This document shows positions 1 to 13,000 of a DNA stretch of 64,000 nt, piece by piece. The notes beneath the pieces are model-generated. The model searched no databases, was not told the origin of the DNA, and saw nothing but the letters and a program-made list of their open reading frames with translations. The translations under genes were made by a program, and so were the position numbers. This DNA is from Nymphaea colorata. Lineage: Eukaryota; Streptophyta; Magnoliopsida; Nymphaeales; Nymphaeaceae. The stretch is taken from contig NC_045139.1 of assembly GCF_008831285.2 (NCBI RefSeq), positions 13,312,354-13,376,353 on the forward strand, given 5' to 3'. Position 1 is the stretch's first letter. Each line of letters opens with the position of its first letter.

Positions 1-777
1 GAGTTTTGAACTCCCAATGAATAATGAACCCCAGTTTGCAGTCTATAGATACAAACCATTTTGTACTAAAGACGAGTAGACCACTTGCGTTTCATACTTC
101 AAGCTTGAGTTTGGTCAGCTGAGCCACCCACTCCAGTTCAAAAGCTTTATATGGTGGTCAAACAGGCATAGGTGCCACGCAAAATTAGCTACATGGAGTG
201 CCGGGCCTTTTTAAAACTTGGAACCCTCGACCCATATTAATCATTTGCACCCCCCAAGTCAAGCCAACTTATTTTGGAAGGAGAGCGAGTGGGCTGTCGG
301 TCGTCTGTCACAATCACATTCTTAAACGTAAAATCCAGGTATCCTCACCACCAATGAGTCTCCTTCAACGATTTTTGTACAGGTAGTAAGGTCCAACCAA
401 AAGGAAGAAATGGCTGATATGACGAGCAACTATGTCGAGAAGATAGTTCAAGTTGCTTGAAGGACGTGCATTGACGCATGCAAGCCATCCATCCAGGAGA
501 CGGCGAGGGAATGCCAAGCATAGCTGCCGCTAAAACTTTATCTCAAAGACGATTACACAACTTCCACATTGATTTTCAGAATAATAAAAGCTAACACATA
601 ATCGCAGAATGTCGAAAGCAGGAAAACGTGAATCGTGACTTATTCATTTCAATTCAATGTTTTAGGTCGAGCAGAGGGGGAAAGAGTAATGGCTGCGTAT
701 ACACTGCAAACATTTGCGGATAAAAACTGATACTACATCGTGAACTTGCTTACACAGCACCACAGATACCGCAAGAC
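1..777. other. 3' flank of the NLA gene, no gene seen
   Basis: This stretch lies downstream of the stop codon of the minus-strand SPX-RING gene and should include its 3'UTR. Short open frames here have no recognisable motif and no supporting splice sites. I found no canonical AATAAA on the minus strand close to the stop, so the transcript end is not placed. Nothing else can be supported. Confidence 0.5.
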
Positions 778-3700
778 TCAATAAAATCCAAGAGCGTGCT
801 TTGTCTGCAGGTCCCAAAATTCCTTCGACTGCTTCACCGCCTGAGCTCGTTCTATGTTTAGCCTCTCCTTCCAGTACTCTTTACATCTGAAATCATAACG
901 AGCTTATTAGTGACCCAGCTACGAATTCTGTAGTTGGTTAAATAGCAAAGTTCCAATGCTGGCACGCTAGAACACCTCAAGTCATCGGATTTTCATTAGG
1001 AAACGTGTATTGGTTTGTGAAACAACTGAACAGAGCCATTTATATGAGACGATGAAGATGATGACCATCACCTGTTTTTGAGAAGCAGATCCAGCTCTAC
1101 CATGTGTACTGAATCCTCGTACACTCCAACCTACAGAAAAGGAAATATAAGCCTCAAATGACAACATGAAGATTCTCAATGAACTTCAGAAGCGCTCCTT
1201 AGACTATTAAGATCACAGAGCTCCTTAGGTCCGCTTTAAGCCCACAAGACCCAAGTATAGCTCTTCAACATATTCTCGCTGACAGTCAACACACTTAAAC
1301 TTGTAAGACAACAAAAGATTTTTCCGGTCAGAAATAACTAACAGTAGTAAACAATGTCCCTAGAGCAAAAATATTCCCAGATTATATGATACTCTGGGGA
1401 AAAATCAAGCCGAAAATGGAAAATACAAAGGGAGGAAGAGCGATTATAGGCATCTTGTTTCATATGCGTCTGAGGGAATTCCATCCCTCGCCTTGTCAAA
1501 CCTTCTTGGCAGAAAGGTTGTAACAGGGATATGTCTCAATCGACTTTGGCTATCGCAGTTATGCACTAACAGACAGATACCAACCGAACTTTCTGAGGGG
1601 CAGTAGAACTGATTAAAAGAGGTGAAAATACCGTGAGCCTCTTAAATAGTCTGTTGCTCTTGAATGTTCAACCTGCCGGTAACACCAAGACACCAAAAGC
1701 TTGGATCTATCCGATGTCTCAAATAGACAGAAATGATCAACACCTATCCTACTAAAACAACAAATTATCATGATAAATCGTATCCAAGCACTGAATATTT
1801 ATATGAATCCTATGATCTTTTAGGTTGTTCAGTTTCCTCTAAACATCTTTTACGTGTACTAAGATGAAAGATCAATGTCAATACTGCAAAAACTCACCGT
1901 TTCTTTGTCCTAACAACCCTGATTGAAAGATGAGCAAGTTTTTCTTGATCAACCTGCCATCACTATTTACTGCCATGTACACTTTCAAGCATCAGAAATT
2001 AGATCATGTGTAACAAGTCAGGATCTAAACATAATATAACGGTCCAGTTCAAAAAATCACGCAAGTACCTAGTTTGGCAGATCTATACCTGTCTCATATC
2101 CACTGTTATTTTGTACTGAAAAAAAAACTGCAAAGGACGAACCAATACTATGATGAAAGGGCATATGAGCCTCCAAAGATGTATAAAAATCTTCATATAG
2201 AGTATCCTCAAGCCCTTCCTCACATATCTAGGTGACAATCCACCCTCTTTTAAGCCCACATATTCCCATGTGGGATCCCAAAGTCTAGAGTATGAAACTT
2301 AGCTCTGATATCCATTACAGCAGCCCAATTCAAATTAACCTGCATGCTTGGACAAGAAGATCTTAATCATCTCCTTTAAGGCACAATAGTTCTGTGTGTG
2401 GGATCCAGAATTAGACGTCCAAAACTGACCCAAGTGCCTGATTGGAGGATATTAAACCATTCTATAGCTGACTGTTGTTCTGTATTAAAAAAAAAGACCA
2501 CAAAATAGGGCAACTTGTACGATGGAGGACGCGTATACAAGCCGTTAATTTTTTTTTTTTTTAAAAGAAAACTTTGTTGTAAGACTATTCTTAAGTTTTC
2601 CCTTCCATACTTGAAAATTAAGGCACATCAATTTTGTATCATATGCTTCCCTTGTATTCCTGTTTCAAAGTTTACAACCTGCTCTTAAAGGGGGAAAAAA
2701 GTGAAACGCATATGATCATAAGGCACAGCTAAATCCCATGTCTACTAACCTCTGTTAATGATAGTTATGAGTTCAATTGGTTTCCTCTTTCAGGGAAATA
2801 AACTAAAAGAGTGACTTGCGTGAGAAAGACGCATCAAGCTAATATAGTGATTAACGTGAATCCTAGCTTTTGGTCAACTTCAGTCTGAAAAGCTTCTAAC
2901 ATCCATTTGGAAATTAGGACTCACGAGCAAACTCTTCCCTTTCTTAACAGAAAAAGGTTCTTTAAAGATTTTAATGGAAACTTCTTAATCTCAGTCTTGT
3001 AAAAGATCACTTTACAAGTTATATTTTTAATTGTAGCTTGATCCTGCACTGAAAAGATGTCTTTAACGTCAATTTGGTAGCAGAATGGAAAAGCACAATT
3101 ATGCAAACTAAACCCAGATGGATGAGACAAGATGAGCAATTAAGAAAACAACGGCAGTAGATGTTGACCACTGTTGTCCGGTAAACCCGCCCTCTACGTG
3201 AAAAGTCGATAGCTAATACCATCAAACAGAACAAGCAATAGATAAATTTAGCATTTACTTACAGATCTGCAAACTGGACACTTTGATTCAGGAGGAGCAA
3301 ACTTGGGCCCTTCGAAGATTAAAACGGAAGCTGCAGAACAGATACATCCCTTACAGAATAGGTGCCCGCATCCCAAAGCATAAGGATGGAAGATAATATC
3401 CTGCAAAATTCAAGAACAACAAGAAAGTACGTGAGAAAAATAAAAGTAATAAATATGCGCACCTCCCCAGTCCCAGTGTACAGAAGCACACCCTTTAAAA
3501 GCAGGACCTGCTGGGTCCCAGGAGCGAATGCCCCTTCTCTTTTCAAAGCAACATCAGTCTCCCACAAATAGTTAACAAAGCGTCCCAGAAATGCTCTCCA
3601 CCCACCGAAGAGAAAAAAGAGGCTATGTAGGTCTTCATGAAATTAGTGTCAGTCATGGAACAGAAATTGGACATTGCGGTGCCTATATTTTTCCACAATC

Positions 3701-4077
3701 AACAGAGGATTAAAGAGAGATTTTCGATGTAAATGTTTATTTATATAATGTTCTCCATGCAAAATAAAAAGCCCAGCAACCACAATGCTTACCAAGCATA
3801 TGGGGCATGTCAGGTTATATTCAAGCTTCATTGAATCGGACAGTGCCAATATCATTGCAGGACGATCACTACCCAGGTCGCAGGAGAACTGTCGAACTAA
3901 ATCATCTCCACCGTCCAGACTTTCGCAATTTAAATAAAAAGCCCCTAACTCTATCATCCAGGGCGATTGCAAAAGCTCAATGCGCTTCGATTGCATCTTT
4001 GACTTGAAGTTTCTCCCATTGACAGAGCAGTGAACCTAAAACCAATAAAAGTTATACCAACAACTAAGACTCGACTC

Positions 4078-4121
<44 letters not shown>

Positions 4122-5046
4122 GTAAAAACATACTTTATCATATTTCTTCAGGATCTTACGGATGGCAATTGCATTCATAAGGACATAATCGACTAATAAA
4201 CGTCCCTCTTGCATCATTTCTCCCGGATCACTGAAGCAATGCCAGAGGCGCCATACATAGCCCTGAAGTCCGTTTGCATAATGAAGATGGAGAAGGCGCC
4301 TCACTCTGGATCGAAGACATCCAAGTATATCGGAAGCCTCTTTTGTAAGTTCGGAAAAGAAACGCTGGTCGCATTCTGCAAGCAAGCATCCGACGTTACC
4401 AACATTTTCCTAACACGAAGTTGCTTGCGGTACAATATGTCCACTAAGATTTGAACAGGTTGCACAATATCCTGGACCTCACAAACCTTGTCTAGCCTAA
4501 ATGGAGAACAAGGTTTCTCGCCCAAAAAAATAAAACAGTAATCGGAGTCGATGCGCATAAGATAGTTTTATTATGAGAAAAAACCCTTTCATAAATTAAC
4601 TAATAGAGGTGAGCAAGCAAATTTTCTAACATAATTATATTGATCGAAGAAGATGAGGTCCAATTGTTGAAGAAACAGAGTTACCGCAACAACCCAGGTA
4701 AAAAGGTTAAGTCTGACAAGACACCGTAATGTCCTGAAAGGAGACGAAAAGAAAACCGTTTCTCCCTAAACGCCTCTCTCAAGAAACTACCACTAAGTCA
4801 TTCCATAACTCAATCCGCCATAAACAATCGTTAGAAAATCAAAAGGAACATACCCGGGCACGAATTCGACCGACAGAATTTCGAGATGTTCTCGTTTTCC
4901 TCCTCCGAGTTAGCATTGGTCGATCGACACCTCGAGCAGTTCTTCAGGACTTTCTTCAACCTCTTGTACTCAACGTGAGACACCTTATCGAGAAACCATC
5001 CCTGGTCGCCGTGAAGATACTCAGAGAAAGTTTCTCCGAACTTCAT
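778..5046 (-). CDS. NLA: SPX-RING E3 ubiquitin-protein ligase (NLA/BAH1 family)
   Basis: Six exons on the minus strand, in transcript order: 5046-4854, 4375-4134, 4035-3793, 3400-3263, 1130-1072, 886-778. They join in frame to 327 codons plus stop, close to the roughly 335 aa of Arabidopsis NLA. The N-terminal SPX domain starts MKFGETFSEYLHG, includes YKRLKKVLKNC and ends near RKILKKYDK (about residue 145). Its basic residues are those known to bind inositol polyphosphates. The C3HC4 RING ligands are C222, C225, C237, H239, C242, C245, C267 and C270, around CGHLFCKGC. The tail KEYWKERLNIERAQAVKQSK is typical of the family. The open frame runs further upstream, but MKF is the conserved SPX start. 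Known role: with a UBC24/PHO2-type E2, ubiquitinates PHT1 phosphate and NRT1.7 nitrate transporters at the plasma membrane. Intron 4 (1131-3262) is the longest. Function is inferred from family identity, which is very clear. Confidence 0.95.
4084..4119. repeat. (GA/CT)n microsatellite in NLA intron 2
   Basis: An uninterrupted GA dinucleotide run on the plus strand, CT on the transcribed strand. It begins only about 14 nt downstream of the intron 2 donor (GTATG, first base at 4133), so the intron opens with a polypyrimidine tract. Confidence 0.95.
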
Positions 5047-5572
5047 GGCGTTAAAGTTACGTATTCCCTTCCTCGAAGACCAAGTTTTCCCTACTAAGAA
5101 CAGCACGTGGGGCTATATGTCTCTCTCTATGTGCCTGTGTCGAAAGCCCTAGTCCTATTAGCGACAATCGTGAAGGAAGGATGTAACTTCAGGGATTCCT
5201 TTCGGACTCCTTCCAGAAAGACCACCTAGCTAGGGTTTATACAGAGGGAAGCGATAAGTCTGGCAGCTATTTGTTTTTTTGTTTTTTTTGTTTTTTTTTT
5301 TTACTTTCTTTCTTTGTTCAGGGTAAGGTATTCAATTTCCTACGCACTGCGAGCACGAAATTTCTGCAGAAAAGGCAGGAAAAAGCTTAAGCGAAAAGCG
5401 AAACGGATTTGGGGGCCCTCTGTACCACTGTGTCCGCCAAAGGGAAGAGACTAACTCCTAGTTTCCTCCGTTAGAGTTGAGATCCAAGAAAGGGTTGCGG
5501 AAAAGAAGCCAGAGGCACCCCTGTTGAAGCAAAACCGCAGAGCCTCCGGGGGCGCAGAAGGGAAGAGAAGAG
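5047..5572. promoter_or_regulatory. NLA 5' leader and upstream region
   Basis: Sequence upstream of the NLA start codon. It contains a T-rich stretch on the plus strand at 5274-5302 and a purine-rich stretch after 5440. No clear TATA box on the minus strand could be fixed. I looked for the miR827 target that lies in the Arabidopsis NLA 5'UTR and saw no match here, but a 5'UTR intron could place part of the leader further upstream. Extent is inferred. Confidence 0.4.
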
Positions 5573-5700
5573 ATGGCTCCTTACAGGACGAGGAGGAGGG
5601 GACTCGACACCGTGGCCTCTAAAGTTAATAGCCCGGAGACGATCGGGGAAAAGAGCGAGATATGGGAGCTGGGCTTTGCGGAGAAGAGAAGGGGGGCGAG
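5573..5700 (+). other. Possible divergent first coding exon, unidentified
   Basis: An ATG at 5573 opens 42 codons, starting MAPYRTRRRGLDTVASK, in GC-rich sequence. It ends at GCGAG followed by GTAGGT, a fair splice donor at 5701. The encoded peptide is basic and I do not recognise it. No continuing exon with family similarity was found on the plus strand between here and 10 kb. It may be part of a divergent non-coding transcript from the NLA promoter, or chance. Confidence 0.15.
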
Positions 5701-8700
5701 GTAGGTGCGGGGGGAGGAGGAGGACGACGATGAAGGCGACTGAGGGGATTTTTGAAAAAGGTTGGCGCTACCGCCAGGGAGGGGCCGCCACGTATGATGG
5801 CCGTTATGAAGGGGGAGGAGGAATCGCCTCCGCGTGGATCTGCGACGCGCTTTTCTTTATCATACCACGTATGTGGAGCCCGCGCTTGTCACTTGCCATG
5901 GCCGGCGATTCGAGGCAGCAGCCCCTCGAGACAGTCATTATCCGCAAGATTATCTACTGGTGTTGCACCGGAAATCTTTAGAAAATCTCCGTCTCATCGA
6001 TCATCACAGTGAGTTTCATCCTACAGTCCAATGTAATTTCTTAAGAAAAGAAGAAATCGGATTTGGACATGCTTATTTTATACTTTTCAAAATTTCACAT
6101 GAAAACTAACGTTATTACTCTGTTAGTGTTTTTTCCGGTTCGTCGCCGTCGACATATTAATAATCTTGTAGTGTTTTAAAAAAATTAATGGCCATGGAAC
6201 TACCAATAAGAACCAACTTTCATGCCAAAACATTTGTTGGCCATTCCTCCGAGTCGATCACAAGCACAAGCACGGTCCAATTCAACCTATGTTTGGCTTC
6301 CGTTGGCACACATTTCATGAGTTGAGGTATTCATTATTTACAGACCGATCGAGTGACTAGTTTAATTTGTTTCACCTCTGCCCCCTCTATGTACAACAGC
6401 GCCGCAGTGGTCTCCCTGATCCAGTAAAAACTCACCTACAATTCAGTTTCTACACAAGTATATATTATACGCCTTTAGAATCTCAACGCTTGAAGAGACC
6501 ATCGGCAGGTTTGCTTTGCATTTGCAGCTGTTGAAGATGTTGCCTTCCTAAAGAAGCTGTAACAAATTTAAGTGCAACTAATATTAGAACAAATGCATTT
6601 AACTGTAAGCGCATAAATACATATGCATGACGGATCGGCTGGAGGAGCTGCTAAATTAATACGTGAAGACGTCTGCAGGAACATCCCAGCAGCCGCCGAT
6701 CATGGCCCTACCCACTTTCATTTTCCCAATATGCAACTATATCAGATGATGAAAGTTGACGTTCATATGTTGATAAGGCAGCGGTTGGCAGGGGATAGCA
6801 AAAGCTAGCATGAAGATTCCAGACAAATGATCATGCAAGAACAACTTGAATCGTGCAAAACCGAAGTTGATTGGCTGCCCTACAATTATATGCGTCCCCG
6901 AAAATGAATATTCAACACTGTCCACTATGTATAGTGACGGTGGCCCAGAGGAAGGTGACGGCATGCTAAAAAATTCCTTAATATAGCTCCGAGGTGCACT
7001 AGCTTTCCTAGAGAGATCTCTTTTCTTCTTGCTTCTCGACGAAAGAAAGTTGCCGACATTTTTGAATCACATATGCGCCTTATGACCGCATATAACAACT
7101 TTACGGCGAGTTGGACTTGAGCAAAACGTCATTTATAAGCTTTTATAGGTATGTATCTTGCTCAAATGTTACCATGTAGAAGAGACCTCCACGGTGAGTC
7201 CGAGAAAAAACCACCACCCTTCGAATCGCCAGAGTCCAACATTAACTGGTCTATGATCACTAAGATAATAGCTCATGTAAAGGAAATATCTTGTGGTTTC
7301 TGATGCATGCATGTTTCTATGAAACATCATTATTCGACGTATACAAGTCCACACTACGAGCTTCGGTCCAATTTGAAGAATGCAGTTAAAATTAGCATTG
7401 CGATTTCAAAGGTATACGTATCTGCACATGATTCCACTGTATCCCAACTACCAGTTCATTGGCAAAAGATACCCACTGCCGAGTCAATTTCTATCTATAT
7501 ATTTGTGTGGAGAAGGATAAAAGGAACATTTCTTTGACTTCGGCAATCCCCATCACTGATGAATGTAATGGTGCTGAAATCAGATCATGATCATTTTTCC
7601 ACCAAACACTTATTCTCTATACAAATTGACTGGGCTACTATGAGAGTCTCACACTCTCGACTTGCGAAATTAGACTGTCAAATTGCCAATCTTATTGAAT
7701 ATTTTCTTCAAGAACTAGGATGGTGCAATCATGCGGCGACATTCTATCATGTCCGAATCTGTAAGAATATCTCTCACTTTGCGAGCCGTGATTGTGGCCG
7801 CACATTTTTCAAATTTTTCTTTTTAACGCTGTTCTTTACAAAAAAAAAATGAATGTTTTTTGTGAGTGGAAGAAATATTTTGACGGAAACAATACGAAAC
7901 TTGAGAGAGCTAGCTTGTTCTCTCCCTTTAGCGTTAACTTGTGATCCAGGCGCCCAAGGACGTAATCCAGCTCGCGGGCCACCTCCAGTAGCCTGTGTCT
8001 TAGGTCGTTCCAACAGCAGGCAGTTCATCAATGGCTGAGGTGCACCGCCTTCTTTCAGTCTTTGATTGATGACCATATGACCGACTGAGAGAGAGAGATA
8101 TCGAACCACTGGTTACCGGTAGTGCCCATCGTAGTCAATTGCTATGCATTGCCCGGCCGACAGATCTTAGGCTAGAATTATTAAATTTGGAACTTAACGG
8201 GTCTCATCTCATCTGATGGGCATGTGTCGGCTTGAAGGCACAGCCTATATATATATATATTTTTAAAAGATTAATGTTAAATACTTAAGCCATTTTTAGG
8301 CGAAAAATGAAATTAAATTGTGATAGACTCCAGTCCGTATGTTATTTTGGTGGGAGGCATAAGCATTTTATCCTACTTCCGCTAGTCGAGAGTTAAGCTC
8401 TCACCCATCCCGTGGCTAGTCCAGAGTTGAAGCTCTCACTCATCCCCTCATCCTCTTTGGGCATGCTTTCTCTGCTACTCTTCAACTTGCATATATTGAT
8501 GTTTGTCCTTTGATTCAAGAAGTCAATGCAATGTAGAGTAGAGAACTACAATGTGATCGTCAGGTATCCACATGGTGCGGCACAACTAAGTGTCATCTAT
8601 GAAATGCTATTGTGTAAAATGCCTTTGAAATCTTAATATCTTATAAAATCTGAATGTGGAAATGTGAACGATGTGGATGCTTATAAAAATCAACTTGTTA

Positions 8701-9350
8701 GGATGCGAAAAATATGAAAAACCTCGATTTTCTTATGTTCATGTTGTCAATTGTCAATGACTATCCGGCGCTGTGAATATTAAATGCCATTATTTTTGTG
8801 CCGACTCTCACGAAGCATTTTTGACGACCAGAACTGTACGACAAATTCTGATAAAGAACTTGGAGTGAATTATGCCTAAGCAGTTACCTCTATATAAGCT
8901 TCCAGATGACGTTACTATGGTTCAACCAGCGGGCGATTGGTATATGAAACTAGTTATAATAAAACAAATCTGATATCAGAAATGGCTTAAAAGTAGAAGA
9001 TATAAAAGAAGGAAGAAATGAAGTTTCATCTAACTACTGTTGCCAAGCCAGGCTTCTCCTGGAGCAAGTCTCTACCGATGAGCAGCAGCTAATGAATCTC
9101 GGGTTTGGCTGTTTCAACAAGCATTTTTTACGTCTTTTTTCAACACTGACGTTGAAGATGATGATGGGTAAGCTTCAACCGCTAAGCCTTAGGATGAAAA
9201 CACCTTTAATGGGGAAGCTGGAAAGTTTAGGCAACAGCTTGGAAGTCACAACATGATCGAGGATCCTCAAGTTGAAACCTTTCACGTTCCCATCTTCGGG
9301 GAAGCAGAATGCACCCGTTGTTGAGCTTTCCCTTCATAGGGTAACAGAAA
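5701..9350. other. Spacer between NLA and AMP1, no supported gene
   Basis: Open frames here are short (up to 111 codons), overlap on both strands and show no domain. GC-rich purine-skewed sequence near 5.6-5.9 kb gives way to AT-rich sequence. A short (TA)n lies near 8250, and a 34-bp tandem duplication begins at 8381 (listed separately). Confidence 0.5.
8381..8447. repeat. 34-bp imperfect tandem duplication
   Basis: Two adjacent copies of a 34-bp unit beginning GCTAGTC, at 8381-8414 and 8415-8447. They differ at a few positions (for example GTTAAGC against GTTGAAGC). No coding frame is evident. Confidence 0.8.
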
Positions 9351-9356
9351 ACCTAC

Positions 9357-9439
9357 GTTGGTGCCCCTCTCGCCTCCCAAGAACAAAAGCTGCGTTGGTG
9401 AATGTGTTGGTGCCCCTCTCGCCTCCCAAGAACAAAAGC
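9357..9439. repeat. 34-bp direct repeat, 49-bp spacing
   Basis: A 34-bp block beginning GTTGGTGCCCCTCTCG occurs identically at 9357-9390 and 9406-9439, separated by 15 bp. It lies in overlapping short open frames with no recognisable product. Confidence 0.9.
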
Positions 9440-9913
9440 CCCACAATGCAAGCGATGAGCGATACTGGAGGGCAGGATATTCAGTCCTCGAAGAGTCGGA
9501 ATTCACATCATTGCCCTCATCCAAAAGGCGTTTCAGATCCTAAGAAGGTTATTTCATTCCAATTTCGAATCCAGGAAGCATGCATAAATGCAGGCTTCGA
9601 TAAACGTCCCGTCGTGCATTAAAACACAAAATAAACTGCCAGCAGTAAAAGTAAATAAATGGCAGCAAGAACCACGTCAACAGAAAGCAATTCTATTATG
9701 CACACTCATGAAGACCTGCTCATACTTATCTCTAAGCTTGTAAGAAATAAATGTGAAGTATTACAAACGCCCCACTCCACTTTCTCATTGAAAACAAGTG
9801 AGATTAAAGCAGGCATTGGACACGCAGTACCGTTTATGATAACCCCAACGCATAAAGATACATCCTCAAAAATATGCAGAACCAAAACCTAGTCACAATG
9901 TACGGGGACACAT

Positions 9914-9919
9914 TTTATT
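9914..9919 (-). terminator. Candidate poly(A) signal of AMP1
   Basis: AATAAA on the minus strand about 155 nt downstream of the AMP1 stop codon, in an A/T-rich stretch. Position and orientation fit a near-upstream element, but plant poly(A) signals are loose, so this is only a candidate. Confidence 0.4.
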
Positions 9920-10074
9920 TTTTTCTCTCAATATGTAGTATAACATAACCTTTACAGAAAGAGCTAGCATATTTACATAACGCTCGTTCACAAAAACTGC
10001 CAATCCAGGCAAGAGCATGCACAAGCTCACGTGCATGCATGTATCAAGCTCTTTAGGGTGAGACCTAATTGATC

Positions 10075-13000
10075 CTATGTGAGATCTCCTCTCAGGACAT
10101 GAGCAGCTCTCAGAATGGCTCTACTTACCCTCCACACTTCATGCTGCACCAATTTTTGTCCTCCTTCCTTAGACATCATTCGAGATTCAGCAACTGCATC
10201 CACTATTCCCGGAAAGAAATCAAGCTTGCTTTCTCCATCCCTTGAAGGACCATATATCTGTTGCATACAACAGATACGATCAGCAAGACAGCAACACACA
10301 CATATACATTTACATGCAGAAAAGAAAAAACAAAAAACAAAGAGTTGACTGCTACCAGATGTTTGAACCATTTTCTTCCTCTGAGTCCTTCGTCATCCAA
10401 GAAACCTCTCTCTGTAAGCATGAGGCGATCATTGATCGAGCGCCTCTGCAGATCGCATGCAACATTAACAGGCAACATGAGCAGTTCCTACAAAAGGAAG
10501 TTAAGAACTTATTTAGTTGTAAGAAAATAAAAAAAACACAAAAACTGCATGGCTTATAGACTTCTTTATTTGGATTCATCACACACTTTCGCTTCCACTG
10601 AAGCTATGCTTGCAGCCGCAGAAAGTTCCTTGACTGCACCCGTTATCGGCTCAAGAGACACATTCCTAGCCACAATTTCCTCCAACGCCTTTGTGTGTTT
10701 CTACAGAAAAATATAAATCATCCATCAGGTGAACATATGGACACAGAAAACTCTCTCGCATCAATATGCTGTAGGTGAAGTCCTCCCACAACTCTAAATA
10801 AAATAAAGATAGAAAGACCAAAAGCACCAACTATAAAAGTAAGCCCGCACAGTACCTCTAGCTGAGATGCATAGGAGAGATAATCGAAAGGAAGGACAGG
10901 ATCATCTGCAAGACGAAGGGCTAAAAGCCCCCAAATTCCAGACACTGGGCAACAGGAACAACAAACGAGGCAACAAAAAAAGCCAGAGATTAGCATTTGA
11001 CCCCTTCACCATTAAAGACAATATAGAACAGCCAAAATGTCTAAAATTCTTGACAGGGTCAGGTGATCATATGCAATGTTTTTTCCCAATAATGGAAGGG
11101 ACAGCAATGACAATTGTTCTACATGCCAAGGCCTTGGATGGATTTCTACATGCAAAATTTTAAACGACAATAAGCATAATAGTATTTAGTGTTTGAATCT
11201 CAAAATTCCAGCTCCCAGAGAGGACAGACCATAAAGCATGCTTTAACTTTTCCCCTTTCTATCCTTAAATTGATTGGTGATTGTATTAGAAGCTATGAAA
11301 CCAACAAAAAGTAATGCGAAGGTTACCTGCTACATGCCGAAGGAATACTGGGTCACCAAACTTTTTGATCCATTCATATGAATCATATGCAGTATGATAT
11401 ACAGGATAATCTGCACAAACAAGAGTAAAAATCTTAAAATAACATCTACCAGCTGCACTAATGTATGTAATTTCAGACTTAGATACTTCAATACAAGAGG
11501 TGATAGAAGAGGTGCAACCTTTCCCGAAATATAGATCTACAGAAGGAATGCCGCCATGCTGCAGAAATGCAGCAAAATCTGAAGCAACTCCACTTAGCCG
11601 TCTAATCTGCAATAATTTAGCAGTCATAGGCGTTATTGTCTAGTATACATGAAAACTTATGCACTAAAATTGTAGAAACGGCAAATAATTATACACAAAT
11701 TTAAGATTTTCATAAATAATAGACATTTAACAAGTAAAAGTAATCCATAGTATTGAATATTTAGTTTGAAAATGACAATTTCTATCAAGACTTTACCTTG
11801 AAACCACCATCCGATGCATTCCACGATTGATAAACGGTCTCATAGTCTGAATCTGGGTCACTAACCTGACAACCACATCCAATTGATTATAAATTTGAAC
11901 TTTGAACCGTTCAATCAAATTCATCCTAACATGTAGACCAAATCTGCCAGTTAAGAGTTAAAAAAGAAGTTTCTATCACAAAGCACTTTAAGTTGCCAGT
12001 AATAAGTAAATGTAATAGTGCTACCATATCTTCTAATGGTTCTCTTAGTTAATATCAGCAAACCTCCTTAATTTGTATATCCAGGTCTCAGAATTAGCTA
12101 GATTGGCATTCTCTGAATAAAATCTAAGAATTAAGTCAATGCATGGTAACGCCAACTAGAAGTTGAAAGTTTGCCAAATGCCAACCTTGATAATTAGCAC
12201 TTTAGCTCATGAACAAGCCTAGATGCCAACGACTGACCAGTCTGGCTCCAGTGATAATGGGAACACGTTTATAGTTTTAAAGGCAAATTTACACTTAAGT
12301 CTATGTAATATTAGAAAAGAATAAATGAGAAAAATATTGGTTATTCGCATGATCAGCTCCTTGGGACAAAATAACTATGACATTTCTGATCCTTTAGTCC
12401 ACCTGCTTTGTGATTTCAACAATGAGATTGTCCAACTGGGGAGTTGCACCAGCAAAGAAATCAGGTCCTTGAACAGCACAGTCTACATTAAGATATGCCA
12501 CAGCCTTTGACTCAAGGATATGAAGGTTTTGTTCCACCCACTCTGTTGATCCAATCTGAAATGCACAATGGAAGCAAACATAAAAAATGCAGTGCGAGAA
12601 TCAAAGTACTCATCAGATTGTTTTCCAAAATCAGCATGGAAACAGAAATAGATATAGCAGCATCAAGTATTTCCCAGATTGAACTGCTGACCATTCTGAT
12701 ACTGCAAAATCTGCAGCACGAGAATTTATTTAGAACATAAAAAATTAGCAGTCACCATTCCAAATTCTTCTGCATCCCAGCTACAGAGGATAATTGTCCT
12801 TCTAGGTTTCCAGCCATGGTTCAGGAGAATTTTGAACCTACGGGCAATGTCCAGGAGGGCCGCAGTTCCACTATTAGGATCAACAGCACCATATGTCCAT
12901 GCATCCCTATGATTGCCAAGGAGAACATAGCGATCCGGTTCCATAGACCCCTGTATGACTGCAAAAACATTTCCAATCTCTGCAATTGTCCGATTCTCCT

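Noticed and set aside
1053..1073. miR827-like core across the NLA exon 5 / intron 5 junction (TGATGGTCATC on the minus strand)
   Set aside because: Only 11 bases match the canonical target, the pairing to the first three miRNA bases fails, and most of the match lies in the intron, so the mature mRNA lacks it.
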